A stretch of 64,000 nucleotides of DNA from Fictibacillus solisalsi (GTDB lineage Bacteria > Bacillota > Bacilli > Bacillales > Fictibacillaceae), in assembly GCF_900103485.1 (NCBI RefSeq), contig NZ_FNHW01000002.1, positions 310,001 through 374,000 on the forward strand. The letters run 5' to 3'. The notes under the pieces are model-generated. The model was not told where the DNA came from. It made no database searches and worked only from the letters and a program-made list of their open reading frames with translations. This document shows, in pieces, positions 32,629 through 41,010 of the stretch. Positions within the stretch are counted from its first letter, which is position 1. Every line of letters starts with the position of its first letter. The position numbers and the translations under genes are program-made.

Positions 32629-33738
32629 TCAAATATTGGAAGAAAGCGTCGTAAAATCAATATTTTTGTAATACGTATCTTTTACCAGCAGATTTGGACC
32701 AAGGCATTTTACAGCCGAGCAATGGCAATTCACTGATTTCGCTGCAGGTGTACTCAGCCATGCTTCATAGGCTTCAGGAAATGAGGTGGTTTGTATATTG
32801 CCAAGGGAAGGAGTGTCACCAAAATCAGTGACAATAATTTCTCCATCAAACAAATTGACGTTCAAACGTGAACGGCCATCAGGGTCATTTCGAACCGTCA
32901 CATTTTTTTCAGCATACAGCCGGTTTAATAATTCCAAGTCATTATTCTCGGCAGAACATGGATAAAAAGGCAGGGTTCCAAAAAGCATCCAGACTTCAGG
33001 ATTACGGACATCAAGCAGTCTGTGGATAGCTGAACGTGTATCCTCAAGTGACAGAACCTGAAGCGAACTGGCAAAGTCACTCGGATACATTGGGTGAATT
33101 TCATGGCGTTGGCAGCCCATTTCCTGAATGTGATTGTGGATTTTTTCCAGATAGGGCAGAGTCGTCTTGTTCAGCATCGTTTCAGCAGAGACAAGGACAC
33201 CTCTTTTTGTAAGCTCTTGGGCATTATGTACCATTCGGTCAAACAATGCGGTACGCTGCTCAAACGAAGGTTTCCTCTCCATTTGGGCAAAACCGATCTC
33301 GGCAAAATCCTCGAGGGTTCCCCAATTGTGGGAAATATGAAGAACATCCAGATAAGGAAGAATGGGCTCATAACGTTCAAGATCCAGGGTAAGGTTGGAA
33401 TTAATCTGGGTTCTTGCTCCACGTGAAGTGGCATAGCGGAGCAAAGGAACAACATAGTTCTCGACGGATTTTTTTGACATCATCGGCTCTCCGCCGGTGA
33501 TGGAAAATGACCGAAGTTCCGGAATTTCATCCAATCGACCTATAAGAAGCTCAAGCGGCAGAGGTTCTGGATCCTTAACATTCAGTGTGTAACCGACAGC
33601 GCAGTGTGCACAGCGCATGTTGCAAAGGGTGGTTGTCGTAACTTCAATATTGGAAAGCTGCATAGTGCCGTGCATTTCTACATCCAAATAAGCTTCCCAA
33701 GGATCATTCTGGATGGAAATTGGGTTTTTTACCATCAT
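32629..33738 (-). CDS. yfkAB: radical SAM protein YfkAB
   Basis: A 369-residue radical SAM enzyme. ATG at 33738 (followed at once by a second ATG) lies 8-9 bases after AAAGGAG. The SAM iron-sulfur site is CNMRCAHC (near residue 40, C-x3-C-x2-C), then FSITGGEPMMSKKS. The C-terminal region has further cysteines (NCHCSAVKCLGPN), able to hold an extra cluster as in SPASM-like proteins. Such enzymes often modify peptides, but no precursor is seen nearby. B. subtilis yfkA and yfkB correspond to the two parts. Its neighbour yfjT diverges from it. Confidence 0.87.
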   Translation of the reverse strand: MMVKNPISIQNDPWEAYLDVEMHGTMQLSNIEVTTTTLCNMRCAHCAVGYTLNVKDPEPLPLELLIGRLDEIPELRSFSITGGEPMMSKKSVENYVVPLLRYATSRGARTQINSNLTLDLERYEPILPYLDVLHISHNWGTLEDFAEIGFAQMERKPSFEQRTALFDRMVHNAQELTKRGVLVSAETMLNKTTLPYLEKIHNHIQEMGCQRHEIHPMYPSDFASSLQVLSLEDTRSAIHRLLDVRNPEVWMLFGTLPFYPCSAENNDLELLNRLYAEKNVTVRNDPDGRSRLNVNLFDGEIIVTDFGDTPSLGNIQTTSFPEAYEAWLSTPAAKSVNCHCSAVKCLGPNLLVKDTYYKNIDFTTLSSNI

Positions 33739-33902
33739 AAAAAAAACTCCTTTATTAATAAAACGGGTAAAAACATATCGTTTCCGCAATCTATAAATAC
33801 ACCATATGATAACGCAATCGCCGCAAAAGAAAAAGGGTTGCGGGGATTTTATTGGCAGAGATTCAATCCTTTGATACAGTATGAAAGAAAGGAGAGGGAT
33901 AT

Positions 33903-34094
33903 GTGGGTAAATCAGTAGAAGATAAGTCATCTCAAAAAGAATACATTATGAATCGGATCGACATGCTGCTGCAGGTGCTGGACTCAATTGATGCAGAAAC
34001 AGCAGGTGTGGAAGAAATTGACCGTATCATTGGGATGCTTGATGATCTTGAATTTAAATGCAAACAATTCCGAAATAATTGGGAAAAAGAATAA
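33903..34094 (+). CDS. SE1561-family small protein (YfjT-like)
   Basis: A 63-residue soluble helical protein matching B. subtilis YfjT. GTG start with AAAGGAGAGG 5 bases upstream. Sequence: an Ile/Leu/Asp-rich core (MNRIDMLLQVLDSIDAETAG, IDRIIGMLDDLEFKCKQF). Function unknown. Its place between yfkAB and pdaA agrees with B. subtilis order. Confidence 0.8.
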   Translation: MGKSVEDKSSQKEYIMNRIDMLLQVLDSIDAETAGVEEIDRIIGMLDDLEFKCKQFRNNWEKE

Positions 34095-34192
34095 ATTGGA
34101 ACGAAAAGTAAGCGCTCTTTTATCCTTTTTGTTATAATGGTATTGGTTTAAAGCGATACAAATTATTTTTATATAATAAAAGGGGTTAGAGC

Positions 34193-35737
34193 ATGGAAAA
34201 GTTTCAGGAGAGCATGTATAAGCTAATCGTGGAAACATCTACAAATTTGCCAAAGGATGTCCGCAGAGCCATTGCGGCTGCGAAAATTCGCGAAAATGCA
34301 GGCACCCGTGCAGCAATGTCGTTAGATACGATTACAAAAAACATTAAAATGGCCGACGATAACGTTTCACCGATCTGTCAGGATACGGGACTGCCGACCT
34401 TTAAAATTAAAGTACCTGTTAACGTGAACCAAATTGAAATGAAAAAGGCGATCAAAAAAGCGGTGGCTGACGCGACAAGAGATACCAAGCTTCGTCCCAA
34501 CTCCGTGGATTCCATCACTGGCGATAACAGCGGTGATAATCTTGGTGAGGGAACGCCTGTCATTAAGTTTGAACAATGGGAAAACGATTATATTGATGTC
34601 CGTCTGATTCTAAAAGGCGGCGGATGCGAGAATAAAAATATTCAATACAGCCTGCCAGCTGAACTAGAAGGGCTTGGCCGTGCAGGGCGTGACCTTGATG
34701 GCATCCGAAAATGCATCATGCATTCCGTTTACCAGGCGCAAGGTCAAGGATGCAGTGCCGGTTTCATTGGTGTAGGAATTGGCGGAGACCGTACAAGCGG
34801 TTACGAGCTTGCCAAGGAAATGCTGTTCCGATCGGCAGATGATGTTAATCCGAACGAAAATCTTCGCAAACTTGAAGAATATGTAATGGAAAATGCCAAC
34901 AAGCTTGGCATCGGAACCATGGGCTTTGGAGGAGAAACAACCCTTCTTGGCTGTAAAGTGGGCGTTATCAACCGAATTCCTGCCAGCTTCTTCGTTTCTG
35001 TAGCCTACAACTGCTGGGCATACCGCCGTTTAGGCGTTAAGATTGACCCGGTTTCTGGTGAAATCCAGGAGTGGCTGTATCAGGAAGGCGAAGATGTCGA
35101 CTTCGACAAAATGAAGGAAGAAGCGGCTGCAGCACTAGAGGAAAAAACGGAAGTTCGTCAGGTGACTCTAGAAGCCCCGATTACAGAAGAACAAATTCGC
35201 GAACTGCGTGTAGGGGATGTTGTGACCATCAACGGTATGATGCATACCGGACGCGACGCCATTCATAAATATTTAACCGATCATGATGCACCCGTTGATC
35301 TGAACGGACAAATCATCTACCATTGCGGTCCGGTTATGGCCAAGGATGAGGAAGACAACTGGGTCGTTAAAGCTGCTGGTCCAACCACCTCAATCCGTGA
35401 AGAGCCTTACCAGGGGGATATCATGAAAAAATTCGGTATCCGTGCAGTCATCGGCAAGGGCGGAATGGGCAAAAAGACCCTACAGGCGCTTGGCGAGCAT
35501 GGCGGTGTTTATTTGAATGCCATTGGCGGAGCCGCACAGTACTATGCGGAATGCATGCAAAAAGTAGAAGGCGTTGATTTGATGCAATTTGGTATTCCGG
35601 AAGCCATGTGGCACATTAACGTTAAAGGATTTACAGCCGTTGTTACCATGGACTCCCACGGCAACAGCCTTCATCAGGATGTGGAGAGCTCCTCACTTGA
35701 AAAACTTGCGCAATTTAAAGAACCTGTTTTTAAATAA
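34193..35737 (+). CDS. class I (iron-sulfur) fumarate hydratase
   Basis: A 514-residue TCA-cycle enzyme, fumarate to malate. N-terminal alpha domain: MADDNVSPICQDTGLPTFKI near residue 60, with the first cluster-binding Cys, then LKGGGCENKNIQYSLP (second Cys near 140) and GVGIGGDRTSGYELAK; a further Cys follows in FGGETTLLGCKVG. The C-terminal beta domain runs from VTLEAPITEEQIRELRVGD, with YHCGPVMAKD and GKGGMGKKTLQALGEHGGVY. Both domains are fused, as in FumA. A TATAAT sits 55 bases upstream. Many Bacillaceae use oxygen-stable FumC, so the cluster-type enzyme may be additional. Confidence 0.92.
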   Translation: MEKFQESMYKLIVETSTNLPKDVRRAIAAAKIRENAGTRAAMSLDTITKNIKMADDNVSPICQDTGLPTFKIKVPVNVNQIEMKKAIKKAVADATRDTKLRPNSVDSITGDNSGDNLGEGTPVIKFEQWENDYIDVRLILKGGGCENKNIQYSLPAELEGLGRAGRDLDGIRKCIMHSVYQAQGQGCSAGFIGVGIGGDRTSGYELAKEMLFRSADDVNPNENLRKLEEYVMENANKLGIGTMGFGGETTLLGCKVGVINRIPASFFVSVAYNCWAYRRLGVKIDPVSGEIQEWLYQEGEDVDFDKMKEEAAAALEEKTEVRQVTLEAPITEEQIRELRVGDVVTINGMMHTGRDAIHKYLTDHDAPVDLNGQIIYHCGPVMAKDEEDNWVVKAAGPTTSIREEPYQGDIMKKFGIRAVIGKGGMGKKTLQALGEHGGVYLNAIGGAAQYYAECMQKVEGVDLMQFGIPEAMWHINVKGFTAVVTMDSHGNSLHQDVESSSLEKLAQFKEPVFK

Positions 35738-35745
35738 AACTCCTG

Positions 35746-35778
35746 AAAAAAGGCCGGCGAACTGCCGGTCCTTTTTTC
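35746..35778 (+). terminator. rho-independent terminator
   Basis: AAAAAAGGCCGGC and GCCGGTCCTTTTTT pair around GAACT. Confidence 0.85.
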
Positions 35779-35863
35779 ATGGCAAAGACTTCCTCGTATG
35801 CTTTTAATTCAACCATAAACACTAAAGGTAAGGATGAATTCAGCAAGGAAGGAGAGATACACC

Positions 35864-36667
35864 ATGAAAAAATGGGGAATATCTGCACTGTTTATTGGTG
35901 CTATAATGCTGGTAACTACCCATACCGCTTTTGCTTTGCAGCCTTCTAATACCCGACATGAGTGGTATTTTCAAAAGCAAGGGAATGAAGTGCCGCCGAC
36001 GACCGACCATCGCTATCTTCAGCTGATGGAAAAGTACGACGGTCTGTTTTTAGGAGATCCAAAGAGAAAAGACATTTATCTTACCTTTGATAATGGGTAT
36101 GAAAATGGCTATACCGATGATGTTCTGAATACGTTAAAGGAGAAAAAGGTGCCTGCCGCGTTCTTTGTTACCGGGCATTTTATCAACACCCATCCAGACC
36201 TGATCCTGCGTATGGCAAAGGAAGGCCATATTGTCGGTAATCATACGAACCATCATCCGGATATGACCCAGATCAGTGCGGAACGTATGAAAGAGGAACT
36301 GGAATCGGTTAAGCAAAAATACAGCAAAATCACCGGAAAGAACGACATGCAGTTTCTTCGTCCTCCAAGAGGGGTGTTCAGCGAGCAATCGATTGCTGTT
36401 TCCAAGCAACTGGGATACCGGCACGTATTTTGGTCGCTGGCATTTGTTGACTGGGAAGTGAACCGGCAGCGCGGCTGGCAATATTCATATAACAACATCA
36501 TGAAACAGATTCATCCGGGCTGCATTCTGCTTTTACACACAGTTTCAAGGGATAATGCAGAGGCACTGGGCAAAGCCATAGATGATTTGAGAAAGAGGGG
36601 CTATACGTTCAAAAGCCTTGATAACCTTAAAGTGGATAACCAGACAAAGAAATCACCAGTCCAATAA
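35864..36667 (+). CDS. pdaA: polysaccharide deacetylase PdaA (spore cortex muramic delta-lactam)
   Basis: A 267-residue secreted deacetylase. ATG at 35864 follows AAGGAGAGA. Signal peptide: KKWGISALFIGAIMLVTTHT, cut near AFA. NodB motifs: YLTFDNGYENGYT (catalytic and metal Asp), GNHTNHHPDM (metal His pair), LRPPRG and ILLLHT. PdaA removes the N-acetyl group of muramic acid so muramic-delta-lactam can form in the spore cortex, a step needed for germination. Corresponds to B. subtilis yfjS. SigG-type control is likely but I did not locate a convincing promoter. Confidence 0.92.
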   Translation: MKKWGISALFIGAIMLVTTHTAFALQPSNTRHEWYFQKQGNEVPPTTDHRYLQLMEKYDGLFLGDPKRKDIYLTFDNGYENGYTDDVLNTLKEKKVPAAFFVTGHFINTHPDLILRMAKEGHIVGNHTNHHPDMTQISAERMKEELESVKQKYSKITGKNDMQFLRPPRGVFSEQSIAVSKQLGYRHVFWSLAFVDWEVNRQRGWQYSYNNIMKQIHPGCILLLHTVSRDNAEALGKAIDDLRKRGYTFKSLDNLKVDNQTKKSPVQ

Positions 36668-36694
36668 AAAAAGCCTTTTTATAAGGCTTTTTTC
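36666..36694 (+). terminator. rho-independent terminator
   Basis: AAAAAAGCCTT and AAGGCTTTTTT arms around TTTAT. Confidence 0.85.
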
Positions 36695-36772
36695 TCTGTT
36701 TCGGTGTTGTAATTGGGAACAAGCGGGAAACAATGCTATAATGGGACGTAAAAAATTTTTTGAGAGAAGTGA

Positions 36773-38185
36773 ATGGCTATGCCAAAAGAAACAGCCAACC
36801 ACAAACAAAAAACAATTTTAACCAAAGGACAGACCATCCCGCTCAACATTAAGCGTCTTGGCATTAATGGAGAAGGAGTTGGTTTTTTTAAACGCACAGT
36901 GGTCTTTGTACCGGGAGCCCTTCCCGGTGAAGAAATCATTGCGCAAATAGAGAAGGTTTATCCTAACCGTGCTGAAGCTGTGATCAAGCGCATCAAGAAA
37001 AAATCGCGTGACCGGGTGGTGCCCCCATGTCCATTATATGATGAATGCGGCGGCTGCCAGCTGCAGCACCTAAGCTACGAAGGTCAATTGAAGGAAAAGC
37101 AGGATGTCGTTCGTCAGGCCTTTGAGCGGTATACAAAAATTAAACCGGAGAAACTGCCTCTCCGTCCGACCGTCGGAATGCAAAACCCTTGGGAGTATCG
37201 GAATAAAAGCCAGCTTCAGGTGGCCAAAGAGAAGGAGAAGGTTATTGCTGGCCTTTATGGCATTAATTCGCACCGCATCATTGATCTCGACCAATGCATC
37301 GTCCAGCATCCCGAAACTGTGCGTGTAACGAACGCCGTTAAACGAATTCTGGAGGATCTGAATATACCGGTTTATCATGAAAAAACAAGAAAAGGGATCA
37401 TCCGCACCATCGTGGTAAGAACCGGCTTTGAAACAGGTGAAACCCAGCTAGTTCTTGTGACCACCCAAGAAAAAATTCCGCGCAAAGAACTTTTGATTGC
37501 TGAAATCCAAAAACGGATCCCCGAAATCAAATCCATTGTGCAGAATGTGAATGACAAAAAAACTTCGATTATTTTCGGAGAAAGGACCATCCCGCTTGAG
37601 GGTCCTGAAACGATCGGGGAGAAGCTGGGCAGCTTGTCGTTTGAGCTTTCAGCAAGAGCGTTCTTTCAGTTGAACCCGCAACAGACCGTAAAGCTGTATG
37701 ATGAAGCTAAAAAAGCAGCGAAGCTGACCGGAAAAGAAAAAGTGGTGGACGCCTACTGCGGAACCGGAACGATTGGTCTCTGGCTGGCCCCGGACGCTGC
37801 AGAAATAAGAGGAATGGACATCATTGATGAATCCATCCTCAATGCAAAAGAGAATGCAAAACGGCACGGATTTGCGAACACACAGTACGAAACTGGAAAA
37901 GCGGAAGTCATCCTTCCAAAGTGGCTGAAGGAAGGCTGGAAACCGGATGTTATTGTGGTTGACCCACCTCGAACCGGATGCGATCAGGCTTTCCTGAAAA
38001 CTGTCGGAAAAATAAAGCCGAAACGGTTGGTGTATGTGTCCTGTAATCCTTCTACCCTGGCAAAAGATGTCCACATGTTGATAAGTCACGGGTTCGAATT
38101 GGAAAATTTGACACCTGTGGATATGTTTCCGCAAACGGCTCATGTTGAAGTTGTGTGCACTCTCGTACAAAAGAATATAGGATGA
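36773..38185 (+). CDS. 23S rRNA (uracil-5-)-methyltransferase, RlmD/RlmCD family (YfjO-like)
   Basis: A 470-residue RNA m5U methyltransferase. Residues 20-80 form the TRAM domain ([20 protein letters not shown]). A 4Fe-4S site uses [14 protein letters not shown] (near 90). The SAM domain has [15 protein letters not shown] near 325 and [10 protein letters not shown] near 390; the catalytic Cys is in [10 protein letters not shown] near 423. B. subtilis has two such proteins, YefA (RlmCD) and YfjO; synteny with pdaA and yfjT points to YfjO. ATG at 36773 or 36779 could start it. The uridine target is unverified. Confidence 0.9.
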   Translation: MAMPKETANHKQKTILTKGQTIPLNIKRLGINGEGVGFFKRTVVFVPGALPGEEIIAQIEKVYPNRAEAVIKRIKKKSRDRVVPPCPLYDECGGCQLQHLSYEGQLKEKQDVVRQAFERYTKIKPEKLPLRPTVGMQNPWEYRNKSQLQVAKEKEKVIAGLYGINSHRIIDLDQCIVQHPETVRVTNAVKRILEDLNIPVYHEKTRKGIIRTIVVRTGFETGETQLVLVTTQEKIPRKELLIAEIQKRIPEIKSIVQNVNDKKTSIIFGERTIPLEGPETIGEKLGSLSFELSARAFFQLNPQQTVKLYDEAKKAAKLTGKEKVVDAYCGTGTIGLWLAPDAAEIRGMDIIDESILNAKENAKRHGFANTQYETGKAEVILPKWLKEGWKPDVIVVDPPRTGCDQAFLKTVGKIKPKRLVYVSCNPSTLAKDVHMLISHGFELENLTPVDMFPQTAHVEVVCTLVQKNIG

Positions 38186-38223
38186 AAAAAAGAGAGAGGG
38201 GCGATTCCTACCTCTCTTTTTTG
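38186..38223 (+). terminator. rho-independent terminator
   Basis: AAAAAGAGAGAGG and CCTCTCTTTTTT arms around a 10-base loop. Confidence 0.8.
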
Positions 38224-38540
38224 AATGATGTACCGTTTTCTGAGGGTTCTCATTCGTATTTGCTTTTTCTTAAAGCTTTTTTATTCACCGATCGCATCGT
38301 TTAATGTCCGCGTGTTTTTTTGACTAGGTTATATTAAATTTAATGAAAAGTGTGGTACTTATCATTATTTTCAGACATATACACACAATCCACAGGGTTA
38401 TCCACTGGTTGTGAATATTTATAATAATGAAAAATTTATATAAACATTATGATATGTTTATTTATTTTACAAATCTTTAATAAGCACGTAAGTTATCCAC
38501 ATTATTAACATCTTGTGGATAAAGTTACCCACAGGAAAAA
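38224..38540. promoter_or_regulatory. AT-rich gene-free stretch with a DnaA-box cluster
   Basis: No ORF is supported here. Perfect DnaA boxes TTATCCACA lie at 38493-38501 (plus) and 38514-38522 (minus). One-mismatch boxes are at 38398-38406 (TTATCCACT) and 38525-38533 (TTACCCACA); two-mismatch sites are at 38386-38394 and 38410-38418. An AT-rich segment separates the two groups. Such DnaA-box clusters outside oriC are known in B. subtilis, where they titrate DnaA. It could also be a DnaA-regulated promoter region, though no gene start is adjacent on either strand. Confidence 0.65.
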
Positions 38541-38576
38541 GAAAAAGCCTTTCCGATTAGGAAGGGCTTTTTTTAT
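38541..38576 (-). terminator. rho-independent terminator (both strands)
   Basis: AAAAAGCCTTTCC and GGAAGGGCTTTTTTT arms around GATTA. It ends the leftward yfhD-like gene. Confidence 0.8.
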
Positions 38577-38578
38577 TC

Positions 38579-38749
38579 TTATTTATCAAGCTGGCGATGG
38601 TCTGCTTTTTCTGCGCGCGCCATTGCTTCACGGTCATCTGCATCGGCAACTTCAGAAGAATATTCTACATCTACACCTTCAGGCTGCTTTAGATCCGCTT
38701 CGGTCAAACCGTCCTTTTCATTTTCCAACTGGTTCTTTTCATTGTCCAT
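38579..38749 (-). CDS. YfhD-family small protein
   Basis: A 56-residue acidic protein. ATG at 38749 follows AAGGAGGAA. It is hydrophilic and probably disordered; the C-terminal half (GVDVEYSSEVADADDREAMA then RAEKADHRQ) carries the pattern I associate with YfhD. The adjacent yfhE-like gene and the following yfhF, recX and yfhH homologues match B. subtilis order. Function unknown. Confidence 0.65.
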   Translation of the reverse strand: MDNEKNQLENEKDGLTEADLKQPEGVDVEYSSEVADADDREAMARAEKADHRQLDK

Positions 38750-38817
38750 GGGTATTCCTCCTTCAGCAGTATAGGTCATCATGGAGAGGTTAACGTTGTT
38801 TTTTTCTGTATATGGAA

Positions 38818-38961
38818 CTACTTGATTTGTGAAGAGGTTTGGGATGTATATTCATTTTTTTCCCTGCCATTAGCGGACTTAAACTCTTCTTTGTAAAGCA
38901 CTTCCTGCGTTTTGGTCAAAGCAGCATTGCGCTCCTCAGCCTGCCGTTTTTTACTTTTCAT
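38818..38961 (-). CDS. YfhE-like small basic protein
   Basis: A 47-residue protein. ATG at 38961 follows GGGGGAGAAAGG. MKSKKRQAEERNAAL then TKTQEVLYKEEFKSAN fits the YfhE-like family, whose members carry the TQEVxYxxEF core. Too short for a standard ORF cut-off once the false upstream start is removed. It precedes the yfhD-like gene on the same strand, separated by 68 bases. Confidence 0.65.
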   Translation of the reverse strand: MKSKKRQAEERNAALTKTQEVLYKEEFKSANGREKNEYTSQTSSQIK

Positions 38962-39068
38962 GCCTTTCTCCCCCTTTAAAAGAAATAAAAAAAAGAAGAT
39001 CACCCGGCAAGCAACAGAACTTACTGAGTCATCCCCTTTATAGTTTTTCCTTTAATGGCGCGAAATAT

Positions 39069-39635
39069 TTAAGCCTCTTTCAGCTGGTTTTCGTCAAACA
39101 TCTCGTGTTGATGCTGAGTTCTCAACTGATGAAGCACATAGTTATCTTTTTCGATTTGATACAGGTTATACACATCTCCATCACGGTTCAGTTGCTGATA
39201 AATGTCTGGACGGGCTTCATTGGCCAGCGTCACATAAGGAATCTTTTGAGCCGCCTTTTGGGAGCGTGGGTTCGATTTTCGAATCCGCATAAATACGGTA
39301 TTAATGTTATGCTCATAAAACAATTCAGAAAAGAAATGTTCTTTCGCAAGCTTGTTATAGCCCTTTCCAAAGTACGGCTGTCCAATCCAGGTGCCTAAAA
39401 AACCACACCCGTCCTGTATGTCGTACAGGCTGATCGCTCCAATCGGATTATACCACTCATCCAGAATGGTCCTGGAGATCGTTTCTCCGCGTTCTTCTTC
39501 TTCAATCGTCTGTTTGGTGAGGAACATAAATTCCTCGAGACATTCGGTTTTTTGCCGAACAAAAGGAAAAACTTCCGGGTGCGCCATTAAATTGAAAAGA
39601 ACATGACAGTCGTTTAAATCACGCTTTTTTAACAA
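39069..39635 (-). CDS. GNAT-family N-acetyltransferase behind a structured leader
   Basis: A 188-residue acetyltransferase of the RimJ/RimL-like group. TTG at 39635 is the likely start, 6 bases after AGGAGGG. It opens LLKKRDLNDCHVLFNLM; the acetyl-CoA segment is LGTWIGQPYFGKGYNKLAKE (near residue 95) and VFMRIRKSNPRSQKAAQK follows. The C-terminal 50 residues are an extension with many Gln, Tyr and His. Upstream, a tRNA-like RNA and a terminator overlap, and CCCTC can mask the Shine-Dalgarno, so expression is probably controlled by its leader. Substrate unknown. Confidence 0.85.
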   Translation of the reverse strand: MLKKRDLNDCHVLFNLMAHPEVFPFVRQKTECLEEFMFLTKQTIEEEERGETISRTILDEWYNPIGAISLYDIQDGCGFLGTWIGQPYFGKGYNKLAKEHFFSELFYEHNINTVFMRIRKSNPRSQKAAQKIPYVTLANEARPDIYQQLNRDGDVYNLYQIEKDNYVLHQLRTQHQHEMFDENQLKEA

Positions 39636-39641
39636 TTTAAT

Positions 39642-39656
39642 CCCTCCTGGAGGGCA
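39642..39656 (-). promoter_or_regulatory. Shine-Dalgarno masked by a local hairpin
   Basis: On the mRNA, CCCTC-CAG-GAGGG pairs with itself and hides the AGGAGGG site of the GNAT gene. TGCCCTCC (39649-39656) can instead pair with GGAAGGCA (39746-39753) in the tRNA-like part, 7 of 8 bases, which would free the site. Confidence 0.45.
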
Positions 39657-39663
39657 GAAAAAT

Positions 39664-39703
39664 CCCACCCTCGAATTAAGAATAAAAATTAATTCGGGGT
39701 GGG
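39664..39703 (-). terminator. leader terminator of the GNAT gene
   Basis: On the minus strand, CCCACCCCGAATTAA (39689-39703) pairs with TTAATTCGAGGGTGGG (39664-39679) around a 9-base loop, followed by ATTTTT. The left arm shares its CCCAC with the T-arm of the tRNA-like element, so the two folds exclude each other. Confidence 0.65.
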
Positions 39704-39760
39704 AATCGAACCCACTAGGACCAGAAAATCTGGTGGCGCACCAATTGCCTTCCCTATGGT
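39699..39760 (-). ncRNA. tRNA-like leader element
   Basis: On the minus strand the RNA has three consecutive hairpins: TGGTGCGCCA, ACCAGA-TTT-TCTGGT, and a perfect T-arm GTGGG-TTCGATT-CCCAC (39699-39715). The last has the exact 5-bp stem and 7-base TTCGATT loop of tRNA. No acceptor stem, normal anticodon loop or CCA is present, so it is not a working tRNA. It could be a tRNA-mimicking regulator or a tRNA remnant recruited into the leader. Confidence 0.45.
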
Positions 39761-39825
39761 TTTTACTTATTCATTTATACTTGAATCATATGATATTTTA
39801 CTGAAAAAGAAAATAGTTTTTTTGT

Positions 39826-40977
39826 TTATTTTTTATAAAAAAAGCGCTTATTTTTGTAAAGAATTTTCCCCTGAATCATGGTCATTACAGAGTGGGAGGA
39901 AAAATGGAACGGATGCTCCGACCACAGGCTGATATCTCCGTCTTTTCCGGGTTCCAAACTTCCAATCCGCTGGTCCACTCCAAGATTTTTTGCCGGGTTA
40001 ATGGTGATGCCTCTAAGGGCATTTTCTTCGCTCAATCCTTCCCGTACAGAAAGAGCAGCACATACATTCAAATACTGGATGGGTGTATAAGGATGATCAG
40101 TGGTGATTGAAACCTCAATTCCGTGGTCAGCCAAAACTTTATAAGTTTCCCATGTTTTGTTTTTTAGTTCGATCTTTGACCTTCTCGTCAGCGTGGGTCC
40201 AACTGAAACTTGAAGGCCCCGTCCGGATAATTCGTTGGCTACCAAATGGCCTTCCGTGCAATGCTCGATTCTTAAATCGAGGTTGAATTCGTCCGCCAGT
40301 CTCACAGCAGACAGGATGTCATCTGCACGGTGAGCATGAATACGGACCGGGATTTCCCGTTCCAAAGCTGCCAGAAGAGGGGCGATTCTTAAATCTTCCG
40401 TAAATGTTGAAGCTTTTGCATGATAAAACGCTTCACGCAGCATTCCCATAATGCCCATCCGGGTAATGGAATTATTTTCCTTACCGCTGTGAATCCTTTT
40501 TGGATTTTCTCCAAGGGCCACTTTCAGCCCGGCAAGTTCTTTCATGAGCATATTACGGATATCAGTGCCGGCTGTCTTAATGACCGATGTGGTTCCACCA
40601 ATGACATTGGAGCTGCCCGGCATAATATGGACGGCGGTGATTCCATGTTGAATGGCATCGATAAATCCGCTGTCCAGAGGATGGCATCCATCGATTGCAC
40701 GGATATGGGGAGTGAGAACCTCATTGGTTTCATTGGCATCATTGCCTGCCCAGCCTGTACCTTCGTCATAAAGACCCAAATGGGTATGAACATCAATCAG
40801 GCCTGGCAAGAGGTGGAAGCCCACCGCTTCGATAACTTCCATGTCTGAAGAGGGCTCAATGGCCGGAGCAAGATGGAGAATCTTGCCGTTCTGGATGAGA
40901 ATATCCCCTCTTTTCATGACTGGGGATGTTATGGGGTAAACCTTGGCGCCTTTAATGAGTGTTTTCAACTGCATCAC
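39826..40977 (-). CDS. amidohydrolase-family metal-dependent hydrolase
   Basis: A 380-residue-class amidohydrolase of the TIM-barrel superfamily. Metal motif H-x-H is in LLPGLIDVHTHLGLYDEG (near residue 63); later ligands are RIHAHRAD (near 215), RIEHCTEG (near 240) and the Asp in SITTDHPYTP (near 300). The two-part beta sandwich is formed by the first 55 residues and the end SLEPGKDGDISLWSEHPF. The start is uncertain among GTG 40977, ATG 40974 and TTG 40968; AGGTGAT best fits the TTG. Related to imidazolonepropionase and proline dipeptidase; substrate not evident. Confidence 0.87.
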   Translation of the reverse strand: MMQLKTLIKGAKVYPITSPVMKRGDILIQNGKILHLAPAIEPSSDMEVIEAVGFHLLPGLIDVHTHLGLYDEGTGWAGNDANETNEVLTPHIRAIDGCHPLDSGFIDAIQHGITAVHIMPGSSNVIGGTTSVIKTAGTDIRNMLMKELAGLKVALGENPKRIHSGKENNSITRMGIMGMLREAFYHAKASTFTEDLRIAPLLAALEREIPVRIHAHRADDILSAVRLADEFNLDLRIEHCTEGHLVANELSGRGLQVSVGPTLTRRSKIELKNKTWETYKVLADHGIEVSITTDHPYTPIQYLNVCAALSVREGLSEENALRGITINPAKNLGVDQRIGSLEPGKDGDISLWSEHPFHFSSHSVMTMIQGKILYKNKRFFYKK

Positions 40978-41010
40978 CTATTTTTCTTTTTTTGTTATAT
41001 ATATTGCAGA

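Noticed and set aside
39664-39760. T-box riboswitch upstream of the GNAT gene
   Set aside because: AGGGTGGGA resembles the start of the T-box sequence, but the element is far too short, lacks stem I, the specifier loop and the rest of the T-box motif.
39699-39765. Functional tRNA gene on the minus strand
   Set aside because: The T-arm is perfect, but there is no 7-bp acceptor stem, no normal 7-base anticodon loop and no CCA; kept only as a tRNA-like element.
39699-39932. 77-codon ORF MGIEPTRTRKSGG... on the plus strand
   Set aside because: Its first part is the antisense of the tRNA-like element and the rest crosses the amidohydrolase end; the text is typical of spurious ORFs from such sequences.
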